Assembly: GCA_030512295.1 (NCBI GenBank)
Contig: JAULSR010000010.1
Location: 248,001-312,000 of the forward strand
Direction: 5' to 3'
Source: Bombardia bombarda
Taxonomy: Eukaryota; Ascomycota; Sordariomycetes; Sordariales; Lasiosphaeriaceae
Length of the DNA stretch: 64,000 nucleotides
Part shown: one piece after another, positions 36,502-47,446 of the stretch
Layout: every line of letters starts with the position of its first letter
Numbering within the stretch: the first letter of the stretch is position 1
Notes under the pieces: generated by a model
What the model saw: only the letters and a program-made list of their open reading frames with translations
Told to the model about the DNA's origin: nothing
Databases searched by the model: none
Program-made: the position numbers and the translations under genes

Positions 36502-36954
36502 TGTTACGTGCCAGTCATTGGCTAACCCACGTGCATGGTCCCCATAGGGATTAGGCCCTATATAGTTAGATAGACGGACTAATGGATGGGCCAAGCCCCC
36601 AGTAACAGACACTGAGTGGTTGAGGAGTCAACCAATCAGTGGCAGGCCCGAGGCGCCCGCCATGGCCGGTTCGGCCACAGCGGGCAGACCGGGCCTAGGA
36701 CGAGACTGAGCACCATTTAAAGATAGGCGCGTTTTCATTAATCATTCAGATTGACATATATACGACTTCGTGATCAGTATACTTTCAAAATAGTTTTTAG
36801 TTAAAAGTTAGTAAATAAAAACTATTTAGATTTATAATCTATTAAAGTATCTTTTAACTATTACGACTTATCCTAATAATTGTTAACTATTAAGTTTACC
36901 CGTGCCTTTGTTTATATACGTTAAATTCCCCTTATAATTACCCAAGTCGTAACA
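36502..36954. repeat. Solo LTR of a third retroelement family, 453 bp
   Basis: Bounded by TGTTACGTGCCAGTC and CCAAGTCGTAACA, with a perfect 5-bp duplication CTATA (36497-36501 and 36955-36959). The left half has normal composition, with hairpins at 36612-36639 (TGGTTGA ggag TCAACCA core) and 36655-36685 (GCCCGC...GCGGGC). The right half is AT-rich. No internal region is present, so the family is unknown. A degraded sister lies at about 37890-38149. Confidence 0.88.
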
Positions 36955-37889
36955 CTATAAATAGAAAGCTTTTATAATATATTTTTTTTAAAAAATCACT
37001 TATATTAAATTAAAAATACTTATATTTTTTTATAATTTATATATTTTTTAAAAACTTTAAATTCCTTCTTTAAAACCTTAATAGTAACTAATAAATTAAA
37101 TAATTATTAATATAAAACTAGTTTAATTTTATATATTATTATAACGAAAGCCGTAGCTATAATAGGAATAAACGTTAACAATTAAGTTTAACGAAAGGCG
37201 CGGATTATTTAAAAATAAGCGTTAATAAGTACGTAAACTATACAATAACTGATCCGTACGTTAATAAGCAAGCTAGTTTAATCTAAGTAAAGTTCTTATA
37301 CCGGGAATACTAAGGTAAAATATAAAAATAAACTAAATAACCGAACAATTATAAAGAAATTAATTAATTAATTAAATTATAAAGCAAATTAATCAACCTG
37401 CCGGCTAAGCTTAGCCAAGGTTATAATAATTACTTATTATTATAAAACTTAACATAATATTAATTAAATATAATAAAAGGAAAGAATAACTCGTTAATAA
37501 AAAAAATACCCTCGTTAATAAATAAACTTAAGTTATTATTTATTTATTTAGAAAAACTTTCCATCTCTGACCAATAAAGGTTTTATTTATTCGCGCTTCT
37601 ATAACGCTTCCTTTTTCCTTTTATTTATAACGATTAATTTTAAAAGTAACCTTATTAATTATAAATTATTAATAATTTATATAATAAATATATATTAATA
37701 TAATTAATAAAATAATTAAATATAGTTAAATAAATAAACTTATACCGAAATTAAAAAATATGAAATATTTTAATAAAGATTTAATTATATTTGTTTGTAA
37801 TAAAGAAATATTAAAGTAATTAAAGTAACTAATTAATTAATGGCTAGCTTAAGGATTTATTTTGGCCAAACTGACTTGGTAGCTCGGGC
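36955..37889. other. RIP-degraded sequence, family unknown
   Basis: AT-rich. A moderately informative patch (37140-37340) has GC-bearing words, but no coding frame or match elsewhere in the window. Confidence 0.5.
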
Positions 37890-38149
37890 TTGGCTTTGGA
37901 TAGTATAAAGCATTATTTTAAAGAGGTATATTTTTATTAGTTATTTAAATTAATATATATATAACTTTATAATTAATTATTTTTAAATAAGTTTTAATTA
38001 AAAATTAATAAATAAAATTTATTTAAATTTATAATTTATTAAATATCTTTTAATTATTATAATTAGTTTTTAATATTTATTGCCTATTATATTTACTTAT
38101 GCCCTTATTTATACGTTAGAAGCTCCCTATAACTACCTAGGTTGCAATA
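37890..38149. repeat. Heavily mutated copy of the 36502 LTR (right part)
   Basis: Collinear with 36705-36954: shared blocks include ATTTATAATYTATTAAA, GTTTACCCGTGCC (here ATTTACTTATGCC) and the end CCAAGTCGTAACA (here CTAGGTTGCAATA). Almost every difference is C-to-T or G-to-A, a direct display of RIP in two copies of one repeat. The left boundary is uncertain. Confidence 0.75.
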
Positions 38150-38399
38150 ATATTACTTAAAAAAAGTAATCTTAAGTTTTTTTTAAAAAAATTAAATAAA
38201 AAATAATAATAAAGTATTATTTTTTAGTTTATTATATAATATAAAATATAAAGTATTATCTTTATAAATAGCTATAAATAAATCTATTATTAAGATTAGT
38301 ATTTAATTTAAAGCTTTTTATTAAAAGTTATTTTATTATTATTTATATATTTAAAAAAGATATACTTTAATATAAAGCTCCGGTAAAAAAAACCGATAT

Positions 38400-40178
38400 A
38401 CCTGCAGAAAACATTTTCTCCACAGGCTTAGTTCTAGGCCGCATGGCACTTGCCTACGGTTCTATGGTAGAAATACAAACTTTCTGGCATGATTTCAAGT
38501 AAACAATGTTTGACAGATCCTGTAGCCGAATCTCATAGTCTGACACAAGTCAAGTTTGGTCCATGAGCTCCTTCGGAGTACGGTGTATAAGCGTGAGAGG
38601 GGTAGCCACAAACTCGTGTATCTATATGAAGCCATCTTCCCGCACCTTTTCCTTTGTTATACAACATAATGCGCCTTTGCTCACGCAGTTTTGAAGCTCC
38701 CGCATATCTTGTGGCATAACCCGTGTTGGACAGCTTACAAGCGTTGGGTTGTTAACTTATTATATCGACGTACTATATAAGTAAGTGTCAAGGTTACATG
38801 TCTCGTCCCAAAGTTAGGTTTAAGTATCATCAAAAATGTCACTGGCATATTTTCAACTGGACATGGATAGATTTAACTGCCACGGGCGTTACTATTATAA
38901 TTAGTTCGTCACTGATTCATGCGTCACTTATGAAATAAACGCCGTCTACTCTTAAATGTGACGAGGTAAACGGCTATGAGGATAAACATGTGTCACAAGA
39001 GATCCTGTAGTGCTCTCGGGAGCTCGGGAGACCCGCAGACCCTCCGTCGGGGGGGAGGAAGAAGGCTGAAAGAAGTGTCTATTTCTACAAAGGAGAGCGG
39101 CCGTCAGGCTGGTTATATATACATACAGGCCAGGAAGCCCGTTCGGAGGTCCCTGACCCTGCAGGGAGGGCACCCTGTCCTGTGACAACACGAAGCAAAG
39201 TTCAAGTAGAACCTCACCTGATAATACATCCTGATAACAATATGAATGGATGCAGTGGATGCAGTACGTTTGTTGATTCACCTATGACCGCGTGTTCTAG
39301 AAAACGATATCATTTACTGCTGGACTATACTGCCCACGTCGATACGCACAATCTAATGTATACGGGTGAAAAGCTTCACGCGGACCTGCTATACCATGTT
39401 TTGGAACGTGTTTGCTGGCATTCACAAGTACCTATCAGAATACGAGCAAACTACTTTGTTTCAAGGATATAATTTGCCATGATCAACCACAACTGCGACA
39501 GCCTGAGTTCCATTGTGTTGGTCACTGCCTCTAACATGTTGCTGGGTATGTTATATTCAAAGAGCATGATTAAAGTTGCTTTAATAATGGTTGCCCGAAT
39601 AAATAAGAAAAACAACCACGTCACTGCGGCCACCTAACTGCCATTTTAAAAGTACATCAAAATATCATTCACTAGAAAGCAGGATATACTAAAGGCCTGC
39701 AAGCCTGAGGTGCTGAACGTGGTATCTGTAGTACTACTACGAATGGAGTAGACTGCATAGACAGTCTATCTGAATTTCGGTCTAGTTTTGATGCAATGTT
39801 CTATTTTAATTATTTTTCAATGTTACAACTTCACCTATGTTTGAAACAAATAGCTCTAGCAACACAACCTAAATAAATAGCCAGCCGAACACATTTAAAG
39901 TATTTGAAACTAAGTGTTTTCGATTCAATATAAGGTAAGATTCACTGAAGCGTGACGCATGAAATGCTCCTTGGAATATTTCGATTAGGCCTCATGAAGC
40001 ACGCCTATCATATGAATCTGAATACCCTAGAACCATGCGTTGTGCTAACCGGAAAAGTCTATGATAATCTATTATACAATGGGCTATTTAGCAAGATACA
40101 TGCCGCCGCCCCGGTTTTTCCACCGCGAGCCTTCAAGCTACTTCACAACCAAAACACACAGAGTGGCCAGATAACTAT
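38400..40178. other. Gene-free sequence of normal composition next to the AT block
   Basis: After 38400 the sequence regains normal composition but I find no gene: open frames are short, lack family resemblance and often begin at non-ATG codons. No RIP is evident. It separates the heterochromatin-like block from the 3' end of KGD2. Confidence 0.55.
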
Positions 40179-41696
40179 TTACAGCAACATCTTCCTGGGG
40201 TCCTCAATGTATTCCTTGACTTTGACCAAAAATTGGACAGCCTCTCTGCCATCAAGGAGTCTGTGATCGTAGGTTAGGGCGAGATACATCATGGGCCGAA
40301 TCTCCACCTTGCCATTGACGGCAATGGGGCGGTCCTTGATAGCGTGGAGTCCGAGCACAGCAGTCTGAGGGAGGTTGATGATGGGCGTTCCCATCAGAGA
40401 ACCAAAGACGCCGCCGTTGCTGATGGTGAATGTGCCACCCGCCATATCCTCGATCGTGAGCTTACCATCACGAGCCTGTATCGACAGTTAGCTTTCAAAT
40501 CTTTGCCTACACTGTCCAAAGTCCGCGAAGGGTGACTGTACCTTCTTGCCCATCTCGGCGATAGACTTCTCGATGCCCACCAAGTCCAAACCCTCGACAT
40601 TGCGCACGACAGGGGTCACCAGACCCTTCTCGGTGGCGACAGCGACACTAATGTCAACATAATCTCTATACACAATGGTGTCGCCCCCATTGGGGCCCTC
40701 GATAGATGCGTTGACACCGGGAAGGTCGCGCATAGCAAGGACGCAGGCACGGGAGAAGGCGCTCATGAAGCCGAGCTTGACGCCTGTCTTCTTCAGGATC
40801 TCGTCCTTGTACAGCTTGCGGAACTCCATCAAGCCAGACATGTCTACCTCATTGAAGGTGGTCAGAGACGCAGCCGTGTTCTGCGATTGCTTGAGACGCT
40901 CGGCGATGCGGAGACGCATGCGGTTCATCTTGACCTGGAGTGCGCGTCAGCACAGAGTCTCCAGTGACCAGTAGAAAACCCTGGTGGGCCATTGCTTACC
41001 CGTCGCTCTTCCCGGTTACCCAAAGTGGCGGGTGCCTCCTTGGATTCCGACTTGGCGGGTGCCGTCTCCTTCTTCTCAGGTGCGGGCGGCGCAGCAGGTT
41101 TGCTTGCTTCAGGCTTTGCCTCGGTGGCCGGCTTGGTTTGTGTCTCTTTCTCCTCCTTCGGGGTACTCTCCTTCGGGGCAGACGGCTCGGGCTCCGATGC
41201 AGCGGGCATGTCAGCGCCCTCGGAGGGCGCACCTCCAAGCTCTAGTCGGACGATGTCTTGCCCAACTGTGACGGTGTCCTCCTCATTGACGAGGAACTCC
41301 TTGATTGTTCCCGCTTCAGGGGCATTTACAGCCACATCGATCTGCCATCACGAAGCTAGACGTCAACACGCAAGAAAGCGAGGTAGGATTTGAGCGTCTT
41401 GCGCCAGTGGGGGAGTGGAACATTAGCACAAGTGAGCACCAGCACGCACATACCTTGTCGGTCTCGATGGTCGCAATCTCCTCATCCTGCTCAACGTAGT
41501 CGCCAACCTTCTTGCTCCACTGCTTCAATGTGCCCTCGCTGATGGACTCGGCCATCGTCGGCACCTTGACGATGCTATCGGCGTAGGTCCGTACATGTTG
41601 GAACTGCAGAGGGAGGTTTCGCAGCGCAGGGTTTGCGGTATAAAGCGATAGTCTGGGGGCGGCGCGGGCCGCGACGCGGAGGCCTCGATACAGCAT
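40179..41696 (-). CDS. KGD2: Dihydrolipoyllysine succinyltransferase, E2 of 2-oxoglutarate dehydrogenase
   Basis: Exons (minus): 41696-41454, 41341-41000, 40934-40542, 40475-40179; 424 residues. It transfers the succinyl group from lipoamide to CoA in the mitochondrial matrix (TCA cycle). The N-terminus is a mitochondrial targeting sequence (MLYRGLRVAARAAPRLSLY). The lipoyl domain begins IVKVPTMAESISEGT, with the lipoyl lysine in ETDK at residue 81, exactly the last codon of exon 1. A Pro/Ala/Glu/Lys-rich linker follows (about 125-190). As usual for KGD2 there is no separate E3-binding domain. The catalytic domain ends with YDHRLLDGREAV: catalytic His about 397 and Asp about 401. The ATG at 41696 is the first ATG; an upstream in-frame extension has only TTG. 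Head to head with NDUFB9. Confidence 0.96.
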
Positions 41697-42666
41697 GCTG
41701 ACGATGGGTAAATAAACAGTTGCGTCTGGTAGTGTTTCGGAAAGGCTGCGATGGGAAATCCTGAGAAGTTGACACAAGGGCGACTGGTTAGAGAAGATTT
41801 ACAAGAAAGCGGTTAGGATCTAATCTGGAGGGCGGGCCTCACGAGTCACGACGATGGCGCTGGCGCTATGCTTGCGACTGAAAATGCCGGGAACGAAAGG
41901 GATGAAAACAAAAAGTCGTGTCGAGAATTAATAGAGAAGGATCAATCAACCAAGGGTTGAATTGAGGGAAAGTGAAGCGGAGCCGTGGGAGTACGGCTTC
42001 CTGATAAGTGCTGTTTTGGTCTGGATGGGAAAAAAAATAGGCCACGGTTGGTGACTTTCGCTGGACGCATCACAGCCTCCACTGTTAATGACTTGACTGC
42101 ACCCGGCTTCTCTGACCTCAGCTTGCAGCAGGCGCAACAGCCGGGGCGCGCTACCTACCCATGGGCCTTGGGGCCAGCGACGGAGCTTCGGGTACCGGTA
42201 AGCTCGGCTACTGAAGACTGTACCTCTCCCCAAAGCAAATATCTCGGCAAGAGACAAGTACCTACATTCCTCAGGTACTTGGTGGGCCAGGAAAAATTAA
42301 TCCGCGCCTGCCCACTGAGGTTACCACCCAGCCCAGGCCCCCTGCTCCTCTAGACCAGAAAATCACTCGTACTGGGTAGTTGAAACCTGAGGCAGCAATC
42401 CGTGACTTCTGCACCTCCACCATGCGTGCGGAAGCTCCCCAATCCTACCCATCAACTAAGCTCAACCATCCCCTTCCGCCACGACCACCAGCTCCCCGAA
42501 CTCGAGGCTGTCCGGCCACGCGCCTGGACGTGATTGAAGCTTCCAACTCTAGTGCGCCCGCCTAGAGCGCCTCCATTGAGTGCCCGCATCCGAGTCAATT
42601 GCTCCCCGAAACCCATCTATCAAGAAGACCACAAGCCCAGACAAGGCGCACACACATACGCCCGTC
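41697..42666. promoter_or_regulatory. Shared upstream region of KGD2 and the complex I subunit gene
   Basis: 970 bp between two divergent start codons. It contains AGGTACTTGG/AAGTACCT-type words near 42255-42285 and a CT/CA-rich leader before 42667. No gene-sized frame with an ATG and family resemblance. Inferred to hold both promoters; co-regulation is plausible since both products act in mitochondrial energy metabolism. Confidence 0.5.
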
Positions 42667-43205
42667 ATGTCGTCCACAAGACAGGCTGCACTGTTAGTTT
42701 CCGCTGTGTCCGGCGACAGACTAGGATATCCTTCTGACACTGATACAGGTCGCTGTACCGACGCTCCCTCAAGCTCTCCCTCGACTGGGCAGTCCACAGA
42801 CACCTGTGGCGCGGCCAAGCCCTCTATATCCGCTCCTTGTTCGAAAACAACAGAAACGTCACCGATCCTAGACATCAACGGGTTTGTGACCGCCGACTGG
42901 CCTACAGCGCTTGGTCGACCTGCTGACAAGATTGTAGGCGATTCTCAAGGAGACAGAGCAGCTACTGGAGAAGTGGAAGCACCCCGATCCCTATGCGCAC
43001 CCCACAGCTCCTGGAGGTAAGCTGTCATACCGATATCAGAACAGCCAGTCCAGGGAACTAATGCTGCGCAGGATCCAAGTACGAGAGAAACTTGCCTGTC
43101 CCAAATCTGGATCGTAAGTTCACATGCACACTCTCCTTCCCTATCTCCTTTTCTCCGCAATACTGACAGTATCCTTGTGCAGCTCCGCCACCCTTGAAGT
43201 TCTGA
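42667..43205 (+). CDS. NDUFB9: Complex I B22-type subunit, LYR-motif protein (100 aa, 5 exons)
   Basis: Too finely split to show as one open frame. Exons: 42667-42692, 42749-42881, 42938-43016, 43072-43113, 43183-43205; all introns are GT-AG, 55-69 bp, and the sum is 303 nt. The protein begins MSSTRQAALSLYRRSLKLSL, holds the LYR motif at about 11-13 followed by SLKLSLDWAVHRHLWRGQ, then FENNRNVTDPRHQR, ETEQLLEKWKHPDPY and SKYERNLPVPNLD, ending PPPPLKF. This order is that of NDUFB9/LYRM3, which binds the mitochondrial acyl carrier protein in the membrane arm of NADH:ubiquinone oxidoreductase. The ATG at 42667 gives the short N-terminus normal for the family. Confidence 0.93.
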
Positions 43206-43678
43206 GCGAGCCAGTAAATTGGGCATGTATTGTACATAGAAACATCTGTACCACTAGAATCCCAAATGTATCTTGCCAGAGAGACTTCGTATTTCCAAGT
43301 TCCTTTCTCCTCTCGCCGAGCAATCTTCTCGTAATGCCGCGTCCAACGTGTACGCATTTACCAGTTTCCTTCTCGAACACCATATCGTCATGATGCAGAA
43401 TAGAATCAATGCAGTTCGACATAAGCGACTGACATCATAATTGATAGAGTAAAATCTGACAATGAAAAGATGTTGCCGAAAAAAATGGCACGAGTTCAGT
43501 TAAAGGAACACATAAGTAAAATTTTTAAAAGGTATTCTCATTCGTGACCATGCCCCATTGTGGGATTAATGTACAACCCAAACGCGTGAAATAACAACCG
43601 TGGACCCTAGACCGTGACCCCAAATCATGAACCCAACGTGCCAACCAGAAAAAAGCAGAAAACACCAATACACACAAT
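43206..43678. other. Intergenic, tail to tail between NDUFB9 and H2A
   Basis: 473 bp holding the 3' UTRs of both convergent genes. Nothing else seen. Confidence 0.6.
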
Positions 43679-44270
43679 TTACAGCTCCTGACTCGCGTTC
43701 TTACCAGCCTTGCCGCCAGTCTTCTTGGGCAACAGGTCTAGAATGCGTTAGATGGATGATGCAGATAGTATGAAGATACGGGGGAAACGTACTCTGGTGA
43801 ATGTTGGGAAGAACACCACCCTGTGCGATGGTGACGTGTCCGAGAAGCTTGTTCAACTCCTCATCGTTGCGAATGGCGAGCTGAAGATGACGGGGAATAA
43901 TACGGGTCTTCTTGTTATCGCGGGCGGCGTTGCCAGCCAGCTCGAGAATCTCAGCGGCAAGGTACTCGAGGACGGCGGCGAGGTAGACGGGGGCACCGGC
44001 ACCGACACGCTGAGCATAGTTGCCCTTGCGGAGAAGACGGTGAACACGACCGACGGGGAAAGCGAGACCGGCCTTAGAAGAGCGGCTGTTGGGCTTGGTT
44101 AGCTCGTTGAGCAAGAGTAAAAGACGCGTCAAGAAACGCGTCGAATGAGTACCGTGTGGGATGGAGCCAAGGCTGGACCTAAAGCGGCAGATGGCGGAAT
44201 GCGAGAGTACTTACGATTGCGCGTTCTTGGAACCGCTGGCCTTGCCACCTGACTTGCCACCTCCAGTCAT
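43679..44270 (-). CDS. H2A: Histone H2A
   Basis: Exons (minus): 44270-44215, 44085-43793, 43737-43679; 135 residues. Starts MTGGGKSGGKASGSKNAQS, continues RSSKAGLAFPVGRVHRLL, has the histone fold with RIIPRHLQLAIRNDEELN (acidic patch) and ends NASQEL. The SQEL tail is the serine-glutamine site phosphorylated by ATM/ATR-type kinases on DNA damage, so this canonical fungal H2A serves the H2A.X role. Core nucleosome component, dimer partner of H2B, which lies divergently 2.5 kb away. Two introns interrupt it, as is common in filamentous fungi. Confidence 0.97.
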
Positions 44271-44479
44271 TTTGAAATCGGGTTGATTAAAAGTTGGGAA
44301 AGATGGATTTGATGGAGTCGGAAGACTGGTTGTTGTATTGGACGAGTGAGCAGAAGTTTGTTGATGGAAAAGTGTGATGGAGTGGGAAAAGAAGAGTGTT
44401 GGCGGGGATGTGAGAGTTAAGTAGTTTTCGCGTATGGCTGCCGCGCGATCGCGGATCACTCATGCTTTCCTAGAGTGTT

Positions 44480-44529
44480 GATTGGGGCTTTGGAGCTAAT
44501 CCAAAAGTGGATGAGCGGGTGGATTGGGG
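44480..44529 (-). promoter_or_regulatory. Paired CCAAT motifs upstream of H2A
   Basis: On the minus strand CCCCAATC occurs twice, at 44487-44480 and 44529-44522, spaced 42 bp, about 210-260 bp before the H2A start. CCAAT boxes bound by the HAP/CBC complex are common in fungal and animal histone promoters. Function is inferred. Confidence 0.45.
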
Positions 44530-46599
44530 CAAAAATTGTTAAAAAAGCTGGGGACCGGCAACTGGCCGCAGCTGGGTTAGCCCCAGGCCCGTGTGCCAGC
44601 CTGTGACCCGCAATTTAGCGGTTCGCACGCGCCGCAGCAGGCTGACAGCGAAAAAAGCCAGAAAATCATCCTGGTCCAGAAAAATCGCGTGCAATAATTG
44701 AGCACGCCTGATTTTACAAAAACTGCAGCCAGCCCCAGCCCGTTGTGCAGTACCTGGGCACGAACCCTCTCTCACTCACCAACAGCCAAAATTCGCCCAC
44801 CCGACAATCAGTAAAAAAGAAAACAAAAGAGTCTAACCCCAACGACCGGCGAGTTTCTGCATTTGCTGCTTTCCCTTTTCGCTCACGGTATTCACGGACC
44901 ACGCCGACCACGGATTGATTTTACATCTGTGATTTTGCACGAATTCCCTTGTCACTTGACGTCGGCGAACTTCGCATCCTGGGATGGCGCTCTGATTGAC
45001 GTGAAACCGAGTGGTTTTCCGACTTTCGATCTGGCATGTGGTCCACTTGGTCATTTTGATTGCCAGTTAGGGACGGGGCGCTGCGAATGGAGTGTTTATC
45101 ATGTTGGACTTGACCTTTTGGCCACCACGAATTTTCCTGGACAAAGAGGGAGTATTTTTCACCTCTATGATTTGGCTTGGTTTGGTTTGGTCGTCTGGAT
45201 CTTTGACTATTTGGTGATCGGATCTTCGACCGTTGCTCATCGTGGCTTTAGTAGGTTTTGGTCCTTATTCTCAGGATGGGTTCCATTCGGATGTTCATGA
45301 TCTGGGAGTAAGAAAAATGAGGCTGTTTACTTTCCCAAACAGCTCTAGGCAGCAAGTTTGTTGACTGGTTTTGTCAACTGATGACTCTGATCAATAAGGT
45401 ACGCAGGACGGATAATTTTACCTCTTGTTACCAATAGTTTTTGTCTTCTTTGGCCAACATTGGCGGTTTAGGACTTGTATTCTCATGACTCATTTTATTC
45501 TTTTTTGTATTTTTTTTCTCGAGATAGCTTCATAAAATCCAAACTTTTTATCCACTTTATCGAGATATTTTGGCATCCCAACCTCAGTGACAGCGTACCC
45601 AACCCAGCTCTTATGCACCCCCCGGACTGAAACTGTCTGGCGGATCCTATCTCGATCACAGCCCTATGTGGCATGTAGCATGTAGTGATGCACTGCGGCT
45701 CTTCCCGGACTGGTGCTAACACTGGAGTTGAGCCTCATCCACACCTGTCATGTGTCACCCGACGGGAGATAAGCCGCATTCTCGGGGCCTTTTCTCAGGG
45801 GAGATGGATCATGAAGATGGAGCAGGACTGCATGAACCAATCATATCAGGTGCCCGGCGCGGCATCGACATTGTCAAATGATGCCCAGATCGTGTACCGG
45901 GATCCTGTCGTTGAGCCTAGACTCTAACGGTCGATGGACCAGATGTACCGAATGTACCAGATGCACCTTATGGCTGGGTCCGCTTCATCTTCGACTGGAC
46001 CGATGGCCAGTGAGAGGTTGTGTGAACTTCCGGGAACAACGCCATCACTTTTTCCAAGCAGCTCGCTCCAACTACGATGATTTGTCTTCAATTCACTCTG
46101 CTGCTGCTTGAAGGTTCTATGTACTGCAGGCCATGATATATTGGTTACTAAGTTGGAAATCCTGCATTTTTGTGTGTAACTCTTGTATCTGAAGCTTCTT
46201 TTTTATGAGTGAAGTGAGCCTGTGTGGACTGTGGAGGTTGACTCAGGGTGTCGCTCTTCGCGAACGCGTGTGTGGATCACGGTCACGTGTGCACTGATTC
46301 TCGTAGCCTCGATTGTTCGCTTTTGCGGGGTGTTGATTTCGATGCAAAAGACCCGAGCCAGGATGGTCTTTTTTCTGTTCGTAATCCTAGCACCGAATTA
46401 ATGCCCTTTATCGCTTTAGATCCCCGTTATTCCCTTTTTGGGAGCAATTGTTGTGGCGCATGGGCCACCGCGTCACGCTAGTAGGACCTGTCTTTGGGGC
46501 CTTTGCAGCCGAATTTCACACGGCTGGGCTTATTTTTTTCCCAGGCCTGGCGAAATCACGTACCAAGGCACCCCCCAAGTCCCCACTCTGGCACTCGGC

Positions 46600-46670
46600 C
46601 GCGCCCAAAATCAATCAGTCAATCAGCAGGATTGGTGGCAGTCGCGTCCAGCTACAAAAGGGCCATTCCC
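46600..46670 (+). promoter_or_regulatory. Likely H2B core promoter
   Basis: Contains tandem CAATCA words (about 46612-46625), an inverted CCAAT box ATTGG at 46631-46635 and TACAAAAG near 46653 that could act as a TATA element, 140-200 bp before the H2B start. Inferred from motif and position only. Confidence 0.4.
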
Positions 46671-46809
46671 CCCTCGTCGACTTCAATCCTCCTTCCAACA
46701 ATCAACTTCTTTTCCGCACCTCACCATCGCCTGCACAACCGCACTCTCGTCTCGACACCCATCACTTCGAGTTTATTAACCACCCACCACCCAACTCCAA
46801 TCAATCAAT

Positions 46810-47446
46810 ATGCCTCCCAAGGCTGCCGACAAGAAGCCCGCGAGCAAGGCGCCCGCAACCGCCAGCAAGGCTCCTGAGAAGAAGGATGCCGGCAAGAAGA
46901 CCGCGGCTACCGGCGAGAAGAAGAAGCGCACCAAGGCGCGCAAGGAGACCTACTCCTCCTACATCTACAAGGGTGAGTTCACTTCCTCTTCTGCTTTCTT
47001 GATCGCGACTTTGACGCGCGCTTCGATTGTCGATTTTGCCTTCGCTTGCTGCACATGACTAACGTTTTCAATTCATAGTCCTCAAGCAGGTCCACCCCGA
47101 CACTGGTATCTCCAACCGGGCCATGTCCATCCTGAACTCTTTCGTCAACGGTTAGCATCTCCCATATCCACAGTCCATCTTGACGCGCCTTTTCTAACTT
47201 GCATGCTTCAGACATCTTCGAGCGCGTCGCCACTGAGGCTTCCAAGCTTGCCGCATACAACAAGAAGTCCACCATCTCTTCCCGGGAGATCCAGACCTCG
47301 TGAGTTCCACAACACCCCGCATCCTTCTCACATCATGACTAACCTCCACAACCAGTGTCCGTCTTATCCTTCCCGGCGAGTTGGCCAAGCACGCTGTTTC
47401 TGAGGGTACTAAGGCTGTTACCAAGTATTCCTCCAGCACGAAATAA
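46810..47446 (+). CDS. H2B: Histone H2B
   Basis: Exons: 46810-46972, 47079-47150, 47212-47299, 47356-47446; 137 residues. Lys/Ala-rich tail [13 protein letters not shown], then [56 protein letters not shown] and the end [18 protein letters not shown]. The lysine in AVTK is the conserved ubiquitylation site used by Rad6/Bre1. Core nucleosome protein. A CT/CA-rich leader with CAATCAATCAAT immediately precedes the ATG. Three short introns. Confidence 0.97.

Larger units (their letters stand above)
5240..38400. other. AT-rich, RIP-mutated repeat block
   Basis: Composition changes abruptly near 5240 and returns to normal near 38400. In between, TpA-rich sequence dominates and no open frame of gene length survives. 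Recognisable transposon proteins are broken by TAA/TAG at expected Gln or Trp codons and by Asp-to-Asn changes, as expected from C-to-T mutation of both strands (repeat-induced point mutation, a premeiotic fungal genome defence). Short islands of normal composition inside it are nearly all solo LTRs or element ends. The block is probably constitutive heterochromatin; that is inference. Confidence 0.92.
44271..46809. other. Long divergent intergenic region between H2A and H2B
   Basis: 2.54 kb. Pyrimidine- and T-rich in the middle (45400-45560). The longest open frame (44863-45300) begins at TTG and has no family resemblance, so I do not call a gene. It holds both histone promoters; the two CCAAT-type motifs before H2A and the box before H2B are listed separately. 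A palindrome CGCGATCGCG lies near 44445. Confidence 0.6.

Noticed and set aside
5240..38400. AT-rich block as mitochondrial DNA or a mitochondrial insertion
   Set aside because: No mitochondrial genes or tRNAs are visible, and it contains nuclear LTR and pogo elements with target duplications.
5240..38400. AT-rich block as a centromere
   Set aside because: Fungal centromeres can look like this, but 33 kb between ordinary genes fits a common RIP island equally well; sequence alone cannot decide without CENP-A data.
39182..40266. Open frames of about 100 residues left of KGD2
   Set aside because: Short, partly with non-ATG starts, no recognisable domain; nothing distinguishes them from chance.
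40940..41393. Several long open frames antisense to KGD2
   Set aside because: They mirror the Pro/Ala/Glu/Lys-rich linker of KGD2 on the other strand and resemble no family; typical shadows of GC-rich coding sequence.
44863..45300. 145-residue open frame between the histone genes
   Set aside because: It begins at TTG, has an unusual Trp/Phe-rich composition and no family resemblance or splice context.
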